The notes under the pieces are model-generated. The model did no database searches and had not been told where the DNA came from. It saw nothing but the letters and a program-made list of their open reading frames with translations. Shown piece by piece: positions 8,971 to 16,746 of a stretch of 64,000 nucleotides of DNA; positions within the stretch are counted from its first letter, which is position 1; each line of letters starts with the position of its first letter. This stretch comes from Psychroserpens sp. Hel_I_66. Its GTDB lineage: Bacteria; Bacteroidota; Bacteroidia; Flavobacteriales; Flavobacteriaceae. The position numbers and the translations under genes are program-made. The DNA is taken from contig NZ_JUGU01000001.1 in NCBI RefSeq assembly GCF_000799465.1, forward strand, positions 2,376,501-2,440,500, written 5' to 3'.

Positions 8971-9269
8971 ATAATTATTGCTCATAAAATATCATAAAAT
9001 CAATGTTGAAACTAAAACTAGATGCAGATTATATTTTTCAATACGCTGCTTATGTTATTTTCTTCGGAAATGAGCCAAATACACAAATCAAAATTCTTAC
9101 AATTACTTAGTAAATTGCAATTTTATTCAACTTATAATTATCAAATCGTCAAAAAATGGATAAAATACTAATTTTCACAAAATTTTATTATGCATGCATA
9201 GTAAAATTAGAATTTTTATAATTATCTTCGTGCTCAGGAAAAAATTTACACTTAAAAAATAATTTCGAT

Positions 9270-10016
9270 ATGAATATATTAGTATGTATTAGCCACGTAC
9301 CTGATACGACTTCAAAAATTAATTTTACAGATGACAATACAAAATTTGACACTAATGGTGTACAATTTGTAATCAACCCTAATGATGAGTTCGGTTTAAC
9401 TCGTGCCATGTGGTTTAAAGAAAAACAAGGCGCAAACGTCACTGTAGTTAATGTTGGTGGACCAGAAACGGAGCCTACACTTCGTAAGGCCCTAGCTATT
9501 GGTGCAGACGAAGCAATTAGAGTAAATACTGAAGCTAAAGATGGTTACCAAGTAGCAAAAGAATTAGCTAATGTTGTAAAAGACGGTGGTTACGATTTGG
9601 TTATTGCAGGTCGTGAATCTATAGATTACAATGGTGGTATGGTACCAGGAATGTTAGCAGGACTTACAGATGCTAATTTTGTTACCAACTGCATCAGTTT
9701 AGAAGTTGATGGCACAAACGCTACAGCTATTCGTGAAATTGATGGTGGTAAAGAAACCGTCTCTACAAGTTTGCCATTAGTTATTGGCGGTCAAAAAGGA
9801 TTGGTTGAAGAGAGCGATCTTCGTATTCCAAATATGAGAGGGATCATGATGGCTCGTAAAAAACCATTAAATGTGGTGGAACCAAGTAATGCAGAAACCG
9901 AGACAAGCTCAGTTAAGTTTGAAAAGCCTGTGCCAAAGGGTGCAGTAACTCTAGTGGATGCAGATAATCTAGACGAATTAGTAAACTTACTTCATAACGA
10001 AGCTAAAGTTATATAG
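9270..10016 (+). CDS. etfB: Electron transfer flavoprotein, beta subunit
   Basis: A 248-residue beta subunit of ETF, the soluble FAD/AMP heterodimer that takes electrons from acyl-CoA dehydrogenases. It shows the N-terminal ISHVPDTTSKINF strand, NPNDEFGLTRAMWFKE, and the family signature around VIAGRESIDYNGGMVPGMLAGL (residues about 110-131). The conserved arginine-rich segment MRGIMMARKKP (about 190-200) is also present. A weak -7 box (TATCTTCG, 9223-9230) lies upstream. etfA follows after 88 bases that hold a palindromic repeat element, so the two are very likely one operon. Confidence 0.95.
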   Translation: MNILVCISHVPDTTSKINFTDDNTKFDTNGVQFVINPNDEFGLTRAMWFKEKQGANVTVVNVGGPETEPTLRKALAIGADEAIRVNTEAKDGYQVAKELANVVKDGGYDLVIAGRESIDYNGGMVPGMLAGLTDANFVTNCISLEVDGTNATAIREIDGGKETVSTSLPLVIGGQKGLVEESDLRIPNMRGIMMARKKPLNVVEPSNAETETSSVKFEKPVPKGAVTLVDADNLDELVNLLHNEAKVI

Positions 10017-10019
10017 TAC

Positions 10020-10090
10020 TGTCATTCCTGCGCAAGCTTGAATCTAAAAAATTAATAATAATGAGATCCTGAATCAAGTTCAGGATGACA
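10020..10090. repeat. Palindromic intergenic element (copy 1)
   Basis: Arms beginning TGTCATTCCTG (10020 rightwards) and, on the other strand, TGTCATCCTGA (10090 leftwards) form a long imperfect hairpin inside the etfB-etfA spacer. Two related elements occur at 30317-30393 and 30966-31038. All have TGTCAT/TGTCGT outer ends and GAATC-type inner ends. Confidence 0.65.
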
Positions 10091-10104
10091 AAAAAAGAAA
10101 AAAC

Positions 10105-11067
10105 ATGTCAGTTTTAGTATATACAGAATCAGAACAAGGAAAATTTAAAAAGACATCTTTTGAAGTAGCTTCTTACGCAAAAGCAGTTGCAGATCAAATG
10201 GGAACAACTGTTACAGCTGTTACATTTAATGCTAATGACACTTCAGAATTAGGTAAATATGGTGTTGATAAAGTATTGAACATCAACAATAACGACCTAG
10301 AAAAATTTAATGCCAATTCTTACGCAAGTGTTATTGAGCAGGCTGCAAAAAAAGAAGATTCTAAAGTAATCATTTTAAGTTCTTCGGCAGATAGTAAATA
10401 TCTAGCACCTTTAGTAGCTGTTAAATTAGATGCAGGTTACGCCTCAAACGTTGTTGAAGCACCGTCAAATACATCACCTTTTACGGTAAAACGTACTGCT
10501 TTTACCAATAAGGCATTTAATATGACGTCCATAGATACAGATGTCAAAGTGATAGGTGTTTCAAAAAATGCATTCGGGTTAAAAGAATCTAGCGGAAATG
10601 CTTCTTCGGAAGATTTCTCACCATCATTACCAGAAGCAGGAGTTACCGTACAATCTGTAGATAAAGCTACAGACAAAGTAACAATTGCAGATGCTGAAAT
10701 TGTAGTTTCTGCAGGACGTGGACTTAAAGGTCCAGAAAACTGGGGAATGATTGAGGAGCTGGCAGATGTACTTGGAGCAGCAACAGCTTGTTCTAAGCCA
10801 GTATCCGATTTAGGTTGGAGACCACATGGAGAACATGTAGGTCAAACAGGAAAACCGGTTGCTTCAAACTTATATATTGCTATAGGTATTTCTGGAGCAA
10901 TCCAGCACCTCGCAGGTATCAACGCCTCTAAAGTAAAAGTTGTTATCAATACAGATCCAGAAGCACCTTTCTTTAAAGCTGCAGATTACGGAGTTGTTGG
11001 TGATGCCTTTGAAGTTGTACCAGCATTGATTGAAAAATTAAAAGCTTTTAAAGCTCAAAACGCATAA
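10105..11067 (+). CDS. etfA: Electron transfer flavoprotein, alpha subunit
   Basis: A 320-residue alpha subunit, the FAD-carrying partner of EtfB. The N-terminal domain (1-190) has the adenine-nucleotide-hydrolase-like fold. The C-terminal FAD domain is clear from SAGRGLKGPENWGMIEELA, CSKPVSDLGWRPHGEHVGQT, and LYIAIGISGAIQHLAGI (about 200-285). The last two carry the Arg, Ser/Thr and His residues that hold FAD. Residues KVVINTDPEAPFFKAADYGV near 290 close the site. It ends with no close downstream partner on the etf pathway, and the next gene has its own promoter-like sequence. Confidence 0.95.
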   Translation: MSVLVYTESEQGKFKKTSFEVASYAKAVADQMGTTVTAVTFNANDTSELGKYGVDKVLNINNNDLEKFNANSYASVIEQAAKKEDSKVIILSSSADSKYLAPLVAVKLDAGYASNVVEAPSNTSPFTVKRTAFTNKAFNMTSIDTDVKVIGVSKNAFGLKESSGNASSEDFSPSLPEAGVTVQSVDKATDKVTIADAEIVVSAGRGLKGPENWGMIEELADVLGAATACSKPVSDLGWRPHGEHVGQTGKPVASNLYIAIGISGAIQHLAGINASKVKVVINTDPEAPFFKAADYGVVGDAFEVVPALIEKLKAFKAQNA

Positions 11068-11138
11068 TTTTTATAAATTGTAGTTGTAAAAAGGGCTGTT
11101 TTGATTTGGTTGTTAGAACATAAATCTGCAATTTGCAG

Positions 11139-11169
11139 TTGTTAAAGTCCAAATTAAAACAGTTCTTTG
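11139..11169 (+). promoter_or_regulatory. Probable promoter of the bifunctional nuclease gene
   Basis: TTG (11139-11141), 20 bases, then GTTCTTTG (11162-11169). The second box matches TAnnTTTG in its conserved TTTG end only. A small palindrome, CTGCAA-T-TTGCAG, lies at 11126-11138 immediately upstream. Confidence 0.4.
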
Positions 11170-11182
11170 CGTTTTATAAATT

Positions 11183-11803
11183 ATGAGCTTAGTTAGATTA
11201 AATATTAAAGGAATTTCATATAGCCAAACTCAAAATGGTGCTTATGCTCTAATTCTTAATGAAGTAGATGGTGATCGTAAATTACCAATAGTGATTGGTG
11301 CTTTTGAAGCTCAATCTATAGCGATTGCTCTTGAAAAAGAAATAAGACCTCCCAGACCTCTAACACACGACCTCTTTAAAAATTTCGCAGATCGTTTTGA
11401 TATCGTTGTCAAACAAGTCATTATCCACAAATTGGTTGATGGTGTATTTTACTCAAGCCTCATTTGTGAACGTGATAAAATTGAAGAGATCATTGATGCT
11501 CGCACCAGTGATGCCATTGCTCTAGCTCTAAGATTTAAAGCTCCAATATTTACATATAAAAATATACTTGATAAAGCGGGCATTTACTTAAAAGTAAATC
11601 CTAAAAAAGACGATGAAGAACAAGATCTCGATCAAGATTCCATACTTGTAGATGACATGGTTGTTGAAGAAATTGAAGCCAGTATCAAAGATAATTATAT
11701 GGATAAGTCTCTTCAAGAGCTACATACGCTTTTAGATGAAGCTGTCAACAACGAAGACTACGAGAAGGCAGCAAAAATTCGAGACGAAATTGACAAACGA
11801 TAA
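11183..11803 (+). CDS. Bifunctional nuclease family protein (DUF151) with UVR motif
   Basis: A 206-residue protein. Residues 1-135 form the DUF151/bifunctional nuclease domain, seen in the strand LNIKGISYSQTQNGAYALIL, then LPIVIGAFEAQSIAIALEK, RPLTHDLF, and ARTSDAIALALRFKAPIF. Residues about 168-204 are a UvrB/UvrC (UVR) helical hairpin: LQELHTLLDEAVNNEDYEKA followed by AKIRDEI. Plant and archaeal relatives act on both RNA and DNA, and the bacterial role is not settled. The UVR motif suggests protein contact in a repair or stress setting. The nupC gene begins 10 bases later, so the two are probably co-transcribed. Confidence 0.85.
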   Translation: MSLVRLNIKGISYSQTQNGAYALILNEVDGDRKLPIVIGAFEAQSIAIALEKEIRPPRPLTHDLFKNFADRFDIVVKQVIIHKLVDGVFYSSLICERDKIEEIIDARTSDAIALALRFKAPIFTYKNILDKAGIYLKVNPKKDDEEQDLDQDSILVDDMVVEEIEASIKDNYMDKSLQELHTLLDEAVNNEDYEKAAKIRDEIDKR

Positions 11804-11813
11804 CAGTTTTCTT

Positions 11814-13526
11814 ATGAAGCATTTTCTACTAGCTATTACAGCTATTTTTTTTGGAATTACCTTGACGTTTGGTCAAAGCTTAGAAAAAAATTGGCAATTT
11901 GAAGCTGTAAAAAATGATTCGGGTGTTAGCTTGTATTCCATTCAAGATTCAGATGAATTCCAACTCAAAGATGGAGAATTCGAATATTCAATTAAGGCGA
12001 TAGATACCTTGGGGGATTTTTCTGGAAACTATATGTTTCAGAATAATTTATTGGTGCTTTATTATGATACTCCAATTGAAAAAATCGAGCGTTTTAAAAT
12101 TTCAGAATTAACAGATAGCACGCTCGTATTTGCAAATAAAGACAAGAGTTTTAGTTTTATAAATACTTCGGAAATATCAACTCCCATCTTAAGTGAGGAC
12201 GTTTCAGGTAGTATTGTACCAAGTCAGGGATTTTCTATGAACAGTTTGTGGAGAGGTACCCTAGGCATGGTTTCCTTGATTTTTATTGCGTTTTTATTTA
12301 GTAGTAACCGTAAAGCGATCAACTGGAAAACTGTTGGTTTAGGTTTAGCTTTTCAATTAGTTATTGCCATTGGTGTTTTAAAAGTTGGGTTTGTAAAAAC
12401 TGCTTTTGAAATGATAGGAAAAGGTTTTATAGAAATTTTAAGCTACACACAAGCAGGTAGTGAGTTTTTATTTGGTGGTATGCTGGACGTGAATTCCTTT
12501 GGGTTCATTTTTGCTTTTCAAGTACTTCCAACCATTATATTCTTTTCTGCTTTAACCTCAGTCTTATTTTATTTAGGCTTAATTCAAAAAGTTGTAAAAG
12601 CTATGGGTTGGTTGCTCACAAAACTTTTAGGAATTTCTGGAGCAGAAAGCTTAAGTGTTGCAGGTAATATCTTTTTAGGACAAACAGAAGCGCCTTTATT
12701 GATTAAGGCCTACTTGGAAAAAATGAACAAGTCTGAAATTCTTTTGGTTATGATTGGCGGTATGGCAACCGTTGCTGGTGCTGTTCTTGCTGCATATATA
12801 GGTTTTTTAGGAGGTGAGGATGAAGCCTTACAATTATTTTATGCGAAACACTTATTGGCTGCATCTGTGATGGCTGCTCCTGGAGCAATCGTTATCTCTA
12901 AAATCTTATTTCCGCAGACAGAAAAAATTGATACAGATGTGCACGTATCTCAAGAAAAAATCGGTTCTAACTTTTTAGATGCCATTGCAAATGGCACAAC
13001 CGAAGGACTTCGTCTCGCGGTCAACGTTGGTGCGATGCTGTTGGTATTTGTCGCATTTATTGCAATGGCAAATGGCATATTGGGACTTATTGGCAATGTG
13101 ACCTCGCTTAACGGAATTATCGCTGCAAACACACCATATGAAGCCTTGTCATTAGAGCTTATTCTGGGCTATATATTTGCACCTTTGATGTGGCTTATAG
13201 GAGTTGCTATAGAAGATATGGCACTAATGGGACAACTTTTAGGTATAAAATTGGCAGCAAGTGAATTTATAGGTTATATTCAATTAGCAGATTTAAAAAA
13301 TGCTGCAAATGCAACCCATTTAAAATATGAGAAATCTATTATTATGGCAACTTATATGCTTTGCGGTTTTGCTAATTTTGCATCTATCGGAATTCAAATT
13401 GGTGGTATTGGCTCTTTAGCGCCAGGACAACGAACACAACTATCAAAATTTGGCATCAAAGCTTTAATTGGAGGTACTATTGCATCATTGATCTCTGCTA
13501 CAATCGCTGGAACTATAATTGGTTAG
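11814..13526 (+). CDS. NupC-type concentrative nucleoside transporter with an exported N-terminal domain
   Basis: A 570-residue cation-coupled nucleoside importer of the CNT family. The start chosen is the ATG at 11814, because it opens a clean signal peptide (KHFLLAITAIFFGITLTFGQ). An earlier in-frame ATG at 11736 would overlap the upstream gene by 68 bases. Residues 22-140 form a beta-rich, lipocalin-like segment absent from ordinary NupC proteins. The transporter begins near residue 143. CNT signatures include FFSALTSVLFYLGLIQK, GQTEAPLL, MATVAGAVLAAYIGF and GAMLLVFVAFIAM. Substrate preference cannot be read. Its place beside thyA suggests pyrimidine nucleoside salvage. Confidence 0.85.
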   Translation: MKHFLLAITAIFFGITLTFGQSLEKNWQFEAVKNDSGVSLYSIQDSDEFQLKDGEFEYSIKAIDTLGDFSGNYMFQNNLLVLYYDTPIEKIERFKISELTDSTLVFANKDKSFSFINTSEISTPILSEDVSGSIVPSQGFSMNSLWRGTLGMVSLIFIAFLFSSNRKAINWKTVGLGLAFQLVIAIGVLKVGFVKTAFEMIGKGFIEILSYTQAGSEFLFGGMLDVNSFGFIFAFQVLPTIIFFSALTSVLFYLGLIQKVVKAMGWLLTKLLGISGAESLSVAGNIFLGQTEAPLLIKAYLEKMNKSEILLVMIGGMATVAGAVLAAYIGFLGGEDEALQLFYAKHLLAASVMAAPGAIVISKILFPQTEKIDTDVHVSQEKIGSNFLDAIANGTTEGLRLAVNVGAMLLVFVAFIAMANGILGLIGNVTSLNGIIAANTPYEALSLELILGYIFAPLMWLIGVAIEDMALMGQLLGIKLAASEFIGYIQLADLKNAANATHLKYEKSIIMATYMLCGFANFASIGIQIGGIGSLAPGQRTQLSKFGIKALIGGTIASLISATIAGTIIG

Positions 13527-13721
13527 TTTTATTTTCTTCGGAAACCATTAACGACTTAAAAAAGGCTTGTTATCGATAATAATGGTATACCGGTGTTTTT
13601 CTCTCGTTGATAACTTTTGATATTTATCTTTTTCTCATTTCATCAAAAAGGCTTCTTTTCTTTAAATTCGTATCTGCAAATCCAGTTTTGAATTGCAGTA
13701 ATATCATAATTAATTAAGAGG

Positions 13722-13739
13722 TTTCTGCATTCGCAGAAA
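13722..13739 (+). promoter_or_regulatory. Hairpin immediately upstream of the thyA start
   Basis: TTTCTGC (13722-13728) and GCAGAAA (13733-13739) are perfectly complementary around ATTC. The stem ends 8 bases before the thyA ATG, so in mRNA it would cover the ribosome landing zone. A regulatory role is inference. Confidence 0.35.
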
Positions 13740-13747
13740 TTAGGCCC

Positions 13748-14572
13748 ATGAAACAATACCACGACTTAGTAAAACACGTTTTAGAGCAAGGAAACGAAAA
13801 AGGAGATCGAACAGGAACAGGAACCAAAAGTGTTTTTGGTTATCAAATGCGTTTTGATTTGAATGAAGGTTTCCCAATGGTCACCACGAAAAAATTACAC
13901 TTAAAATCTATTATTTATGAGCTGCTATGGTTCTTAAAAGGTGATACAAATATCAATTACCTAACAGAAAATGGCGTTCGTATATGGAACGATTGGGCAG
14001 ATGAAAATGGAGATCTCGGTCCAGTTTACGGACATCAATGGCGCAACTGGAATAATGACGACATTGATCAAATCAAAGATGTTATTGAACAACTAAAGAG
14101 CAATCCTAATAGTCGTCGTATGATGGTTTCTGCTTGGAACCCTTCGGTTTTACCAGATACCTCAAAATCTTTTAGCGAAAATGTAGCTAATGGAAAAGCT
14201 GCGTTACCACCTTGTCATGCCTTTTTTCAATTTTATGTAGCTGACGGGAAATTATCTTGTCAATTATATCAACGAAGTGCAGATATCTTTTTAGGAGTTC
14301 CTTTCAATATTGCCTCTTATGCTCTATTCACTATGATGATGGCTCAAGTTTGTGGTTATCAGGCTGGTGAATTTATCCACACATTTGGAGACGCACATAT
14401 TTATAGTAATCACTACGAACAATTAGAGTTACAACTATCTAGAGATATTAGACCATTGCCTAAAATGAAAATCAATCCTGAAGTAAAAGATATTTTCGAT
14501 TTTAAGTTTGAAGATTTTACTTTAGAAGATTATAATCCGCATCCACATATTAAAGGCGCTGTTGCTGTTTAA
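13748..14572 (+). CDS. thyA: Thymidylate synthase
   Basis: A 274-residue cytoplasmic enzyme that methylates dUMP to dTMP using methylene-tetrahydrofolate, giving dihydrofolate. It shows the dUMP-phosphate arginine in [20 protein letters not shown] (residues 19-38), [11 protein letters not shown], and [12 protein letters not shown]. The catalytic Cys156 lies in [12 protein letters not shown], followed by [18 protein letters not shown] and the final [10 protein letters not shown]. An insert ([20 protein letters not shown]) ahead of the catalytic Cys explains the extra length over E. coli ThyA and does not disturb the active site. The matching reductase, DHFR, is encoded three genes downstream. 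Confidence 0.97.
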   Translation: MKQYHDLVKHVLEQGNEKGDRTGTGTKSVFGYQMRFDLNEGFPMVTTKKLHLKSIIYELLWFLKGDTNINYLTENGVRIWNDWADENGDLGPVYGHQWRNWNNDDIDQIKDVIEQLKSNPNSRRMMVSAWNPSVLPDTSKSFSENVANGKAALPPCHAFFQFYVADGKLSCQLYQRSADIFLGVPFNIASYALFTMMMAQVCGYQAGEFIHTFGDAHIYSNHYEQLELQLSRDIRPLPKMKINPEVKDIFDFKFEDFTLEDYNPHPHIKGAVAV

Positions 14573-14611
14573 GTTGGAAAATAAATTACAATCAACATTC
14601 AAAATTAAAAC

Positions 14612-15142
14612 ATGAGAAATTTTTACATCATACTATTTTTAGTATTTACTACAACAATTAGTGCCCAAGAAACCGAAGAAGTAATCATTAATGATGATAC
14701 AAAAGTAAACATAGAAGACACAAACGAAGTCCCTTTTGCGGTTATTGAGAATGTTCCTGTTTATAGAGATTGTAATCAAAAACTATCTAATGCAGAACTT
14801 AAACAGTGCATGAGTGATAAAATCAATAGACATGTAGTAAAAAACTTCAATACAAAATTAGGTTCTTCTTTAGGTCTACCAGATGGAATCGTAAGAATTC
14901 ATGTTGTATTTAAAATTGATACAGAAGGAAAAGTCATTGATATTTTGACAAGAGCACCTCATCCAGAACTTGAAAAAGAGGCGAAAAGAGTTATTTCTTT
15001 ACTTCCTGATATGAAAAAACCAGGTATTCAAAGGGGCAAACCTGTTATAGTACCGTATGCTCTTCCAATTGTTTTTGCTATTGATAATAGTTCTAAAAAA
15101 AAGAACAAAAAACAAAGAAAACAACTAAAAAGAACAAACTAA
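14612..15142 (+). CDS. Exported TonB C-terminal-domain protein
   Basis: A 176-residue protein with a cleavable signal peptide (1-18, ending ISAQ) and a TonB_C-like domain at about 70-155. The typical sequence is the YRDC entry segment, then VRIHVVFKIDTEGKVIDI and HPELEKEAKRVISLLPDMKKP. It ends in a very basic tail (SSKKKNKKQRKQLKRTN). True TonB needs an N-terminal membrane anchor and a proline-rich spanner, and neither is present. It is therefore unlikely to be a full energy transducer. It may be a soluble periplasmic partner of one. It sits 40 bases after thyA and ends at a strong bidirectional terminator. Confidence 0.75.
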   Translation: MRNFYIILFLVFTTTISAQETEEVIINDDTKVNIEDTNEVPFAVIENVPVYRDCNQKLSNAELKQCMSDKINRHVVKNFNTKLGSSLGLPDGIVRIHVVFKIDTEGKVIDILTRAPHPELEKEAKRVISLLPDMKKPGIQRGKPVIVPYALPIVFAIDNSSKKKNKKQRKQLKRTN

Positions 15143-15172
15143 AAAAAGGCTTTTCTAACGAAAAGCCTTTTT
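15143..15172. terminator. Bidirectional intrinsic terminator
   Basis: A perfect 13-bp stem (15143-15155 with 15160-15172, loop TAAC) with A-run on the left and T-run on the right. It sits between the convergent TonB-like gene and the CBM48 gene and serves both. Confidence 0.85.
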
Positions 15173-15192
15173 AAATATTTTAAAACTGGTGA

Positions 15193-15492
15193 TTATACGT
15201 TTAAAACACCATTTTCTGCACCTGCAAAATCGCTCCAAGCGTAAGCATCTGCCTGTTCATCGTTGATGTAAGTCCCATCAACTAAATATCTAAACTCATA
15301 AGAGTTGTCTTTTTCTAAATCTACAGTTCCTTTAAAAGTACCGTTTTTTAATTTTTTAAGTTGAACAGCTTTTTTCTCGTTCCATTCGTTGAATGTCCCT
15401 ACTACTGCTACTTTTTTAGCCTCTTCTGCTGGTACTAAAAATGTTACCTTGCAAATTGGCTTGCTTTTTAAAAATTGTTTTGTAATTGCCAT
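15193..15492 (-). CDS. Single-domain CBM48 / isoamylase early-set protein
   Basis: A 99-residue cytoplasmic protein made of one carbohydrate-binding module 48 (the early-set beta-sandwich of glycogen-branching enzyme and AMPK beta). The signature is clear: VTFLVPAEEAKKVAVVGTFN, EWNEKK, then FKGTVDLEKDNSYEFRYLVD and GTYINDEQADAYAWSDF. It has no catalytic domain. In AMPK-type homologues this module binds glycogen-like glucans. The protein may bind storage polysaccharide or serve as an adaptor. It has its own well-formed promoter at 15518-15548 and no operon partner. Confidence 0.85.
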   Translation of the reverse strand: MAITKQFLKSKPICKVTFLVPAEEAKKVAVVGTFNEWNEKKAVQLKKLKNGTFKGTVDLEKDNSYEFRYLVDGTYINDEQADAYAWSDFAGAENGVLNV

Positions 15493-15517
15493 AATAATTA
15501 TGAATTAATATCTAGTG

Positions 15518-15548
15518 CAAATTTATAAAAGAATCCTTGATAGTCAAA
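15518..15548 (-). promoter_or_regulatory. Promoter of the CBM48 gene
   Basis: TTTG (15548-15545), exactly 19 bases, then TAAATTTG (15525-15518) and C on the minus strand. It is one of the best matches in the window to the Bacteroidota consensus. Confidence 0.75.
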
Positions 15549-15791
15549 TCATTGCATTATTATATTAAAGATTTGTGATTTTGATAAATTTTAGTAAAAA
15601 TTATTCTAAATTATTAAATTAATTACATACAATATTGAGATATTCGCAAGAAAACAGCAAGACCTTAAATACTGATTTTCAAAAACTTAACAGCTACAAC
15701 GATTTCGAATTTTTAAAATTTCCGAAGAAAAAAATTATTACAACGTTTGCGCTAAAAATAGTAACTTTACCATTGATAATTTTATGATTTT

Positions 15792-16721
15792 ATGTTCGGA
15801 AAAAAGAAACCCACACCACAAATAGACAAAGAGCAATTGGCACAGATCAAATATGCCGAAAAGCGCATCAAACAAAAAAAACGCGTGTACATACATTTCG
15901 TTATTTTTTTGATTGGAGCTGTTTTTTTGATTTTAGCGAATACTGTTTTGGGCATTGGCAAGGATTTTACCATTGCTGGTCTTAACTGGTTTGTGATCGC
16001 CATTATTATCTGGCTTGCTCTGTTTATTTATCATTTTATAAAAGTGTTTATTACAAACTCATTTATGGGTAAAGAATGGGAAGACCAGCAAAGAAATGCT
16101 TTGGTTGCCAAACAACGAGAGCGCATTGAGAAGATTAAATTAGAACTTCACCAGCAAGAAACCAAAATGGCTAAGGAGGAGGTTTATAATGAAAATATAG
16201 ATACCTCAATGCCCACTCAAAAAAAAAAGACTGAGCGCACCTTAATCGTCGCTGCTGGTGAGCAAAATGCGATAGGTAAGAATAATGATTTGATTTGGCA
16301 TTTGAGTGATGACCTCAAACGTTTTAAAACACTAACGAATGGACATCATATCATTATGGGACGCAAAACGTTTGAGAGTTTCCCTAAACCATTACCAAAT
16401 CGCACGCATATTGTAATTACCAGACAACATAATTACCAAGTCCCAAATGGCGTTATCGTTGTAAATAATATGGAAGATGCCCTTGATGCTGGTCGCAGTG
16501 ACTCCCAACCTTTTATTATTGGTGGAGGAGAAATCTACAGACAGTCTATGATTTTTGCTGATAAAATTGAACTTACTCGTGTACATCACAAATTCCCAGA
16601 AGCAGATACGTTTTTCCCAGAAATTGATTTAAATCTTTGGAAAGAAACCCACAGTAAATTTCATCCTAAAGATGATAAACATGCCTATTCTTTTACGTTT
16701 TTGACTTATGAGAGGAAATAA
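15792..16721 (+). CDS. folA: 2TM-domain / dihydrofolate reductase fusion (membrane-anchored DHFR)
   Basis: A 309-residue protein. Residues 15-95 form a 2TM domain (spans at about 33-51 and 64-84), and 96-135 is a charged, probably coiled-coil linker. Residues 148-309 are a complete dihydrofolate reductase, which reduces dihydrofolate with NADPH. DHFR landmarks are TLIVAAGEQNAIGKNNDLIW, HLSDDLKRFKTLT, IIMGRKTFESFPKPLPNR, the nucleotide-binding PFIIGGGEIYRQS, and the late strand FTFLTYERK. The reading frame is continuous with no sign of a frameshift. An in-frame internal ATG near 16210 (MPTQKKK) could also give a soluble DHFR. The gene regenerates the folate oxidised by ThyA, encoded nearby. 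Confidence 0.9.
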   Translation: MFGKKKPTPQIDKEQLAQIKYAEKRIKQKKRVYIHFVIFLIGAVFLILANTVLGIGKDFTIAGLNWFVIAIIIWLALFIYHFIKVFITNSFMGKEWEDQQRNALVAKQRERIEKIKLELHQQETKMAKEEVYNENIDTSMPTQKKKTERTLIVAAGEQNAIGKNNDLIWHLSDDLKRFKTLTNGHHIIMGRKTFESFPKPLPNRTHIVITRQHNYQVPNGVIVVNNMEDALDAGRSDSQPFIIGGGEIYRQSMIFADKIELTRVHHKFPEADTFFPEIDLNLWKETHSKFHPKDDKHAYSFTFLTYERK

Positions 16722-16746
16722 AATTTTAAATCTTCGCGAAAATTAA

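Noticed and set aside
11736..11813. In-frame start codon 26 codons upstream of the nucleoside transporter start
   Set aside because: It overlaps the end of the nuclease gene by 68 bases and would bury the signal peptide that begins at 11814.
14612..15142. TonB-like gene as the complete energy transducer
   Set aside because: It lacks the N-terminal membrane anchor and the proline-rich spanner. Only the C-terminal domain is present behind a signal peptide.
16171..16200. Strong Shine-Dalgarno-like AAGGAGGAGG followed by ATG inside the DHFR fusion gene
   Set aside because: That ATG opens only three codons before a stop, so it cannot start a separate DHFR, and this phylum rarely uses such sites.
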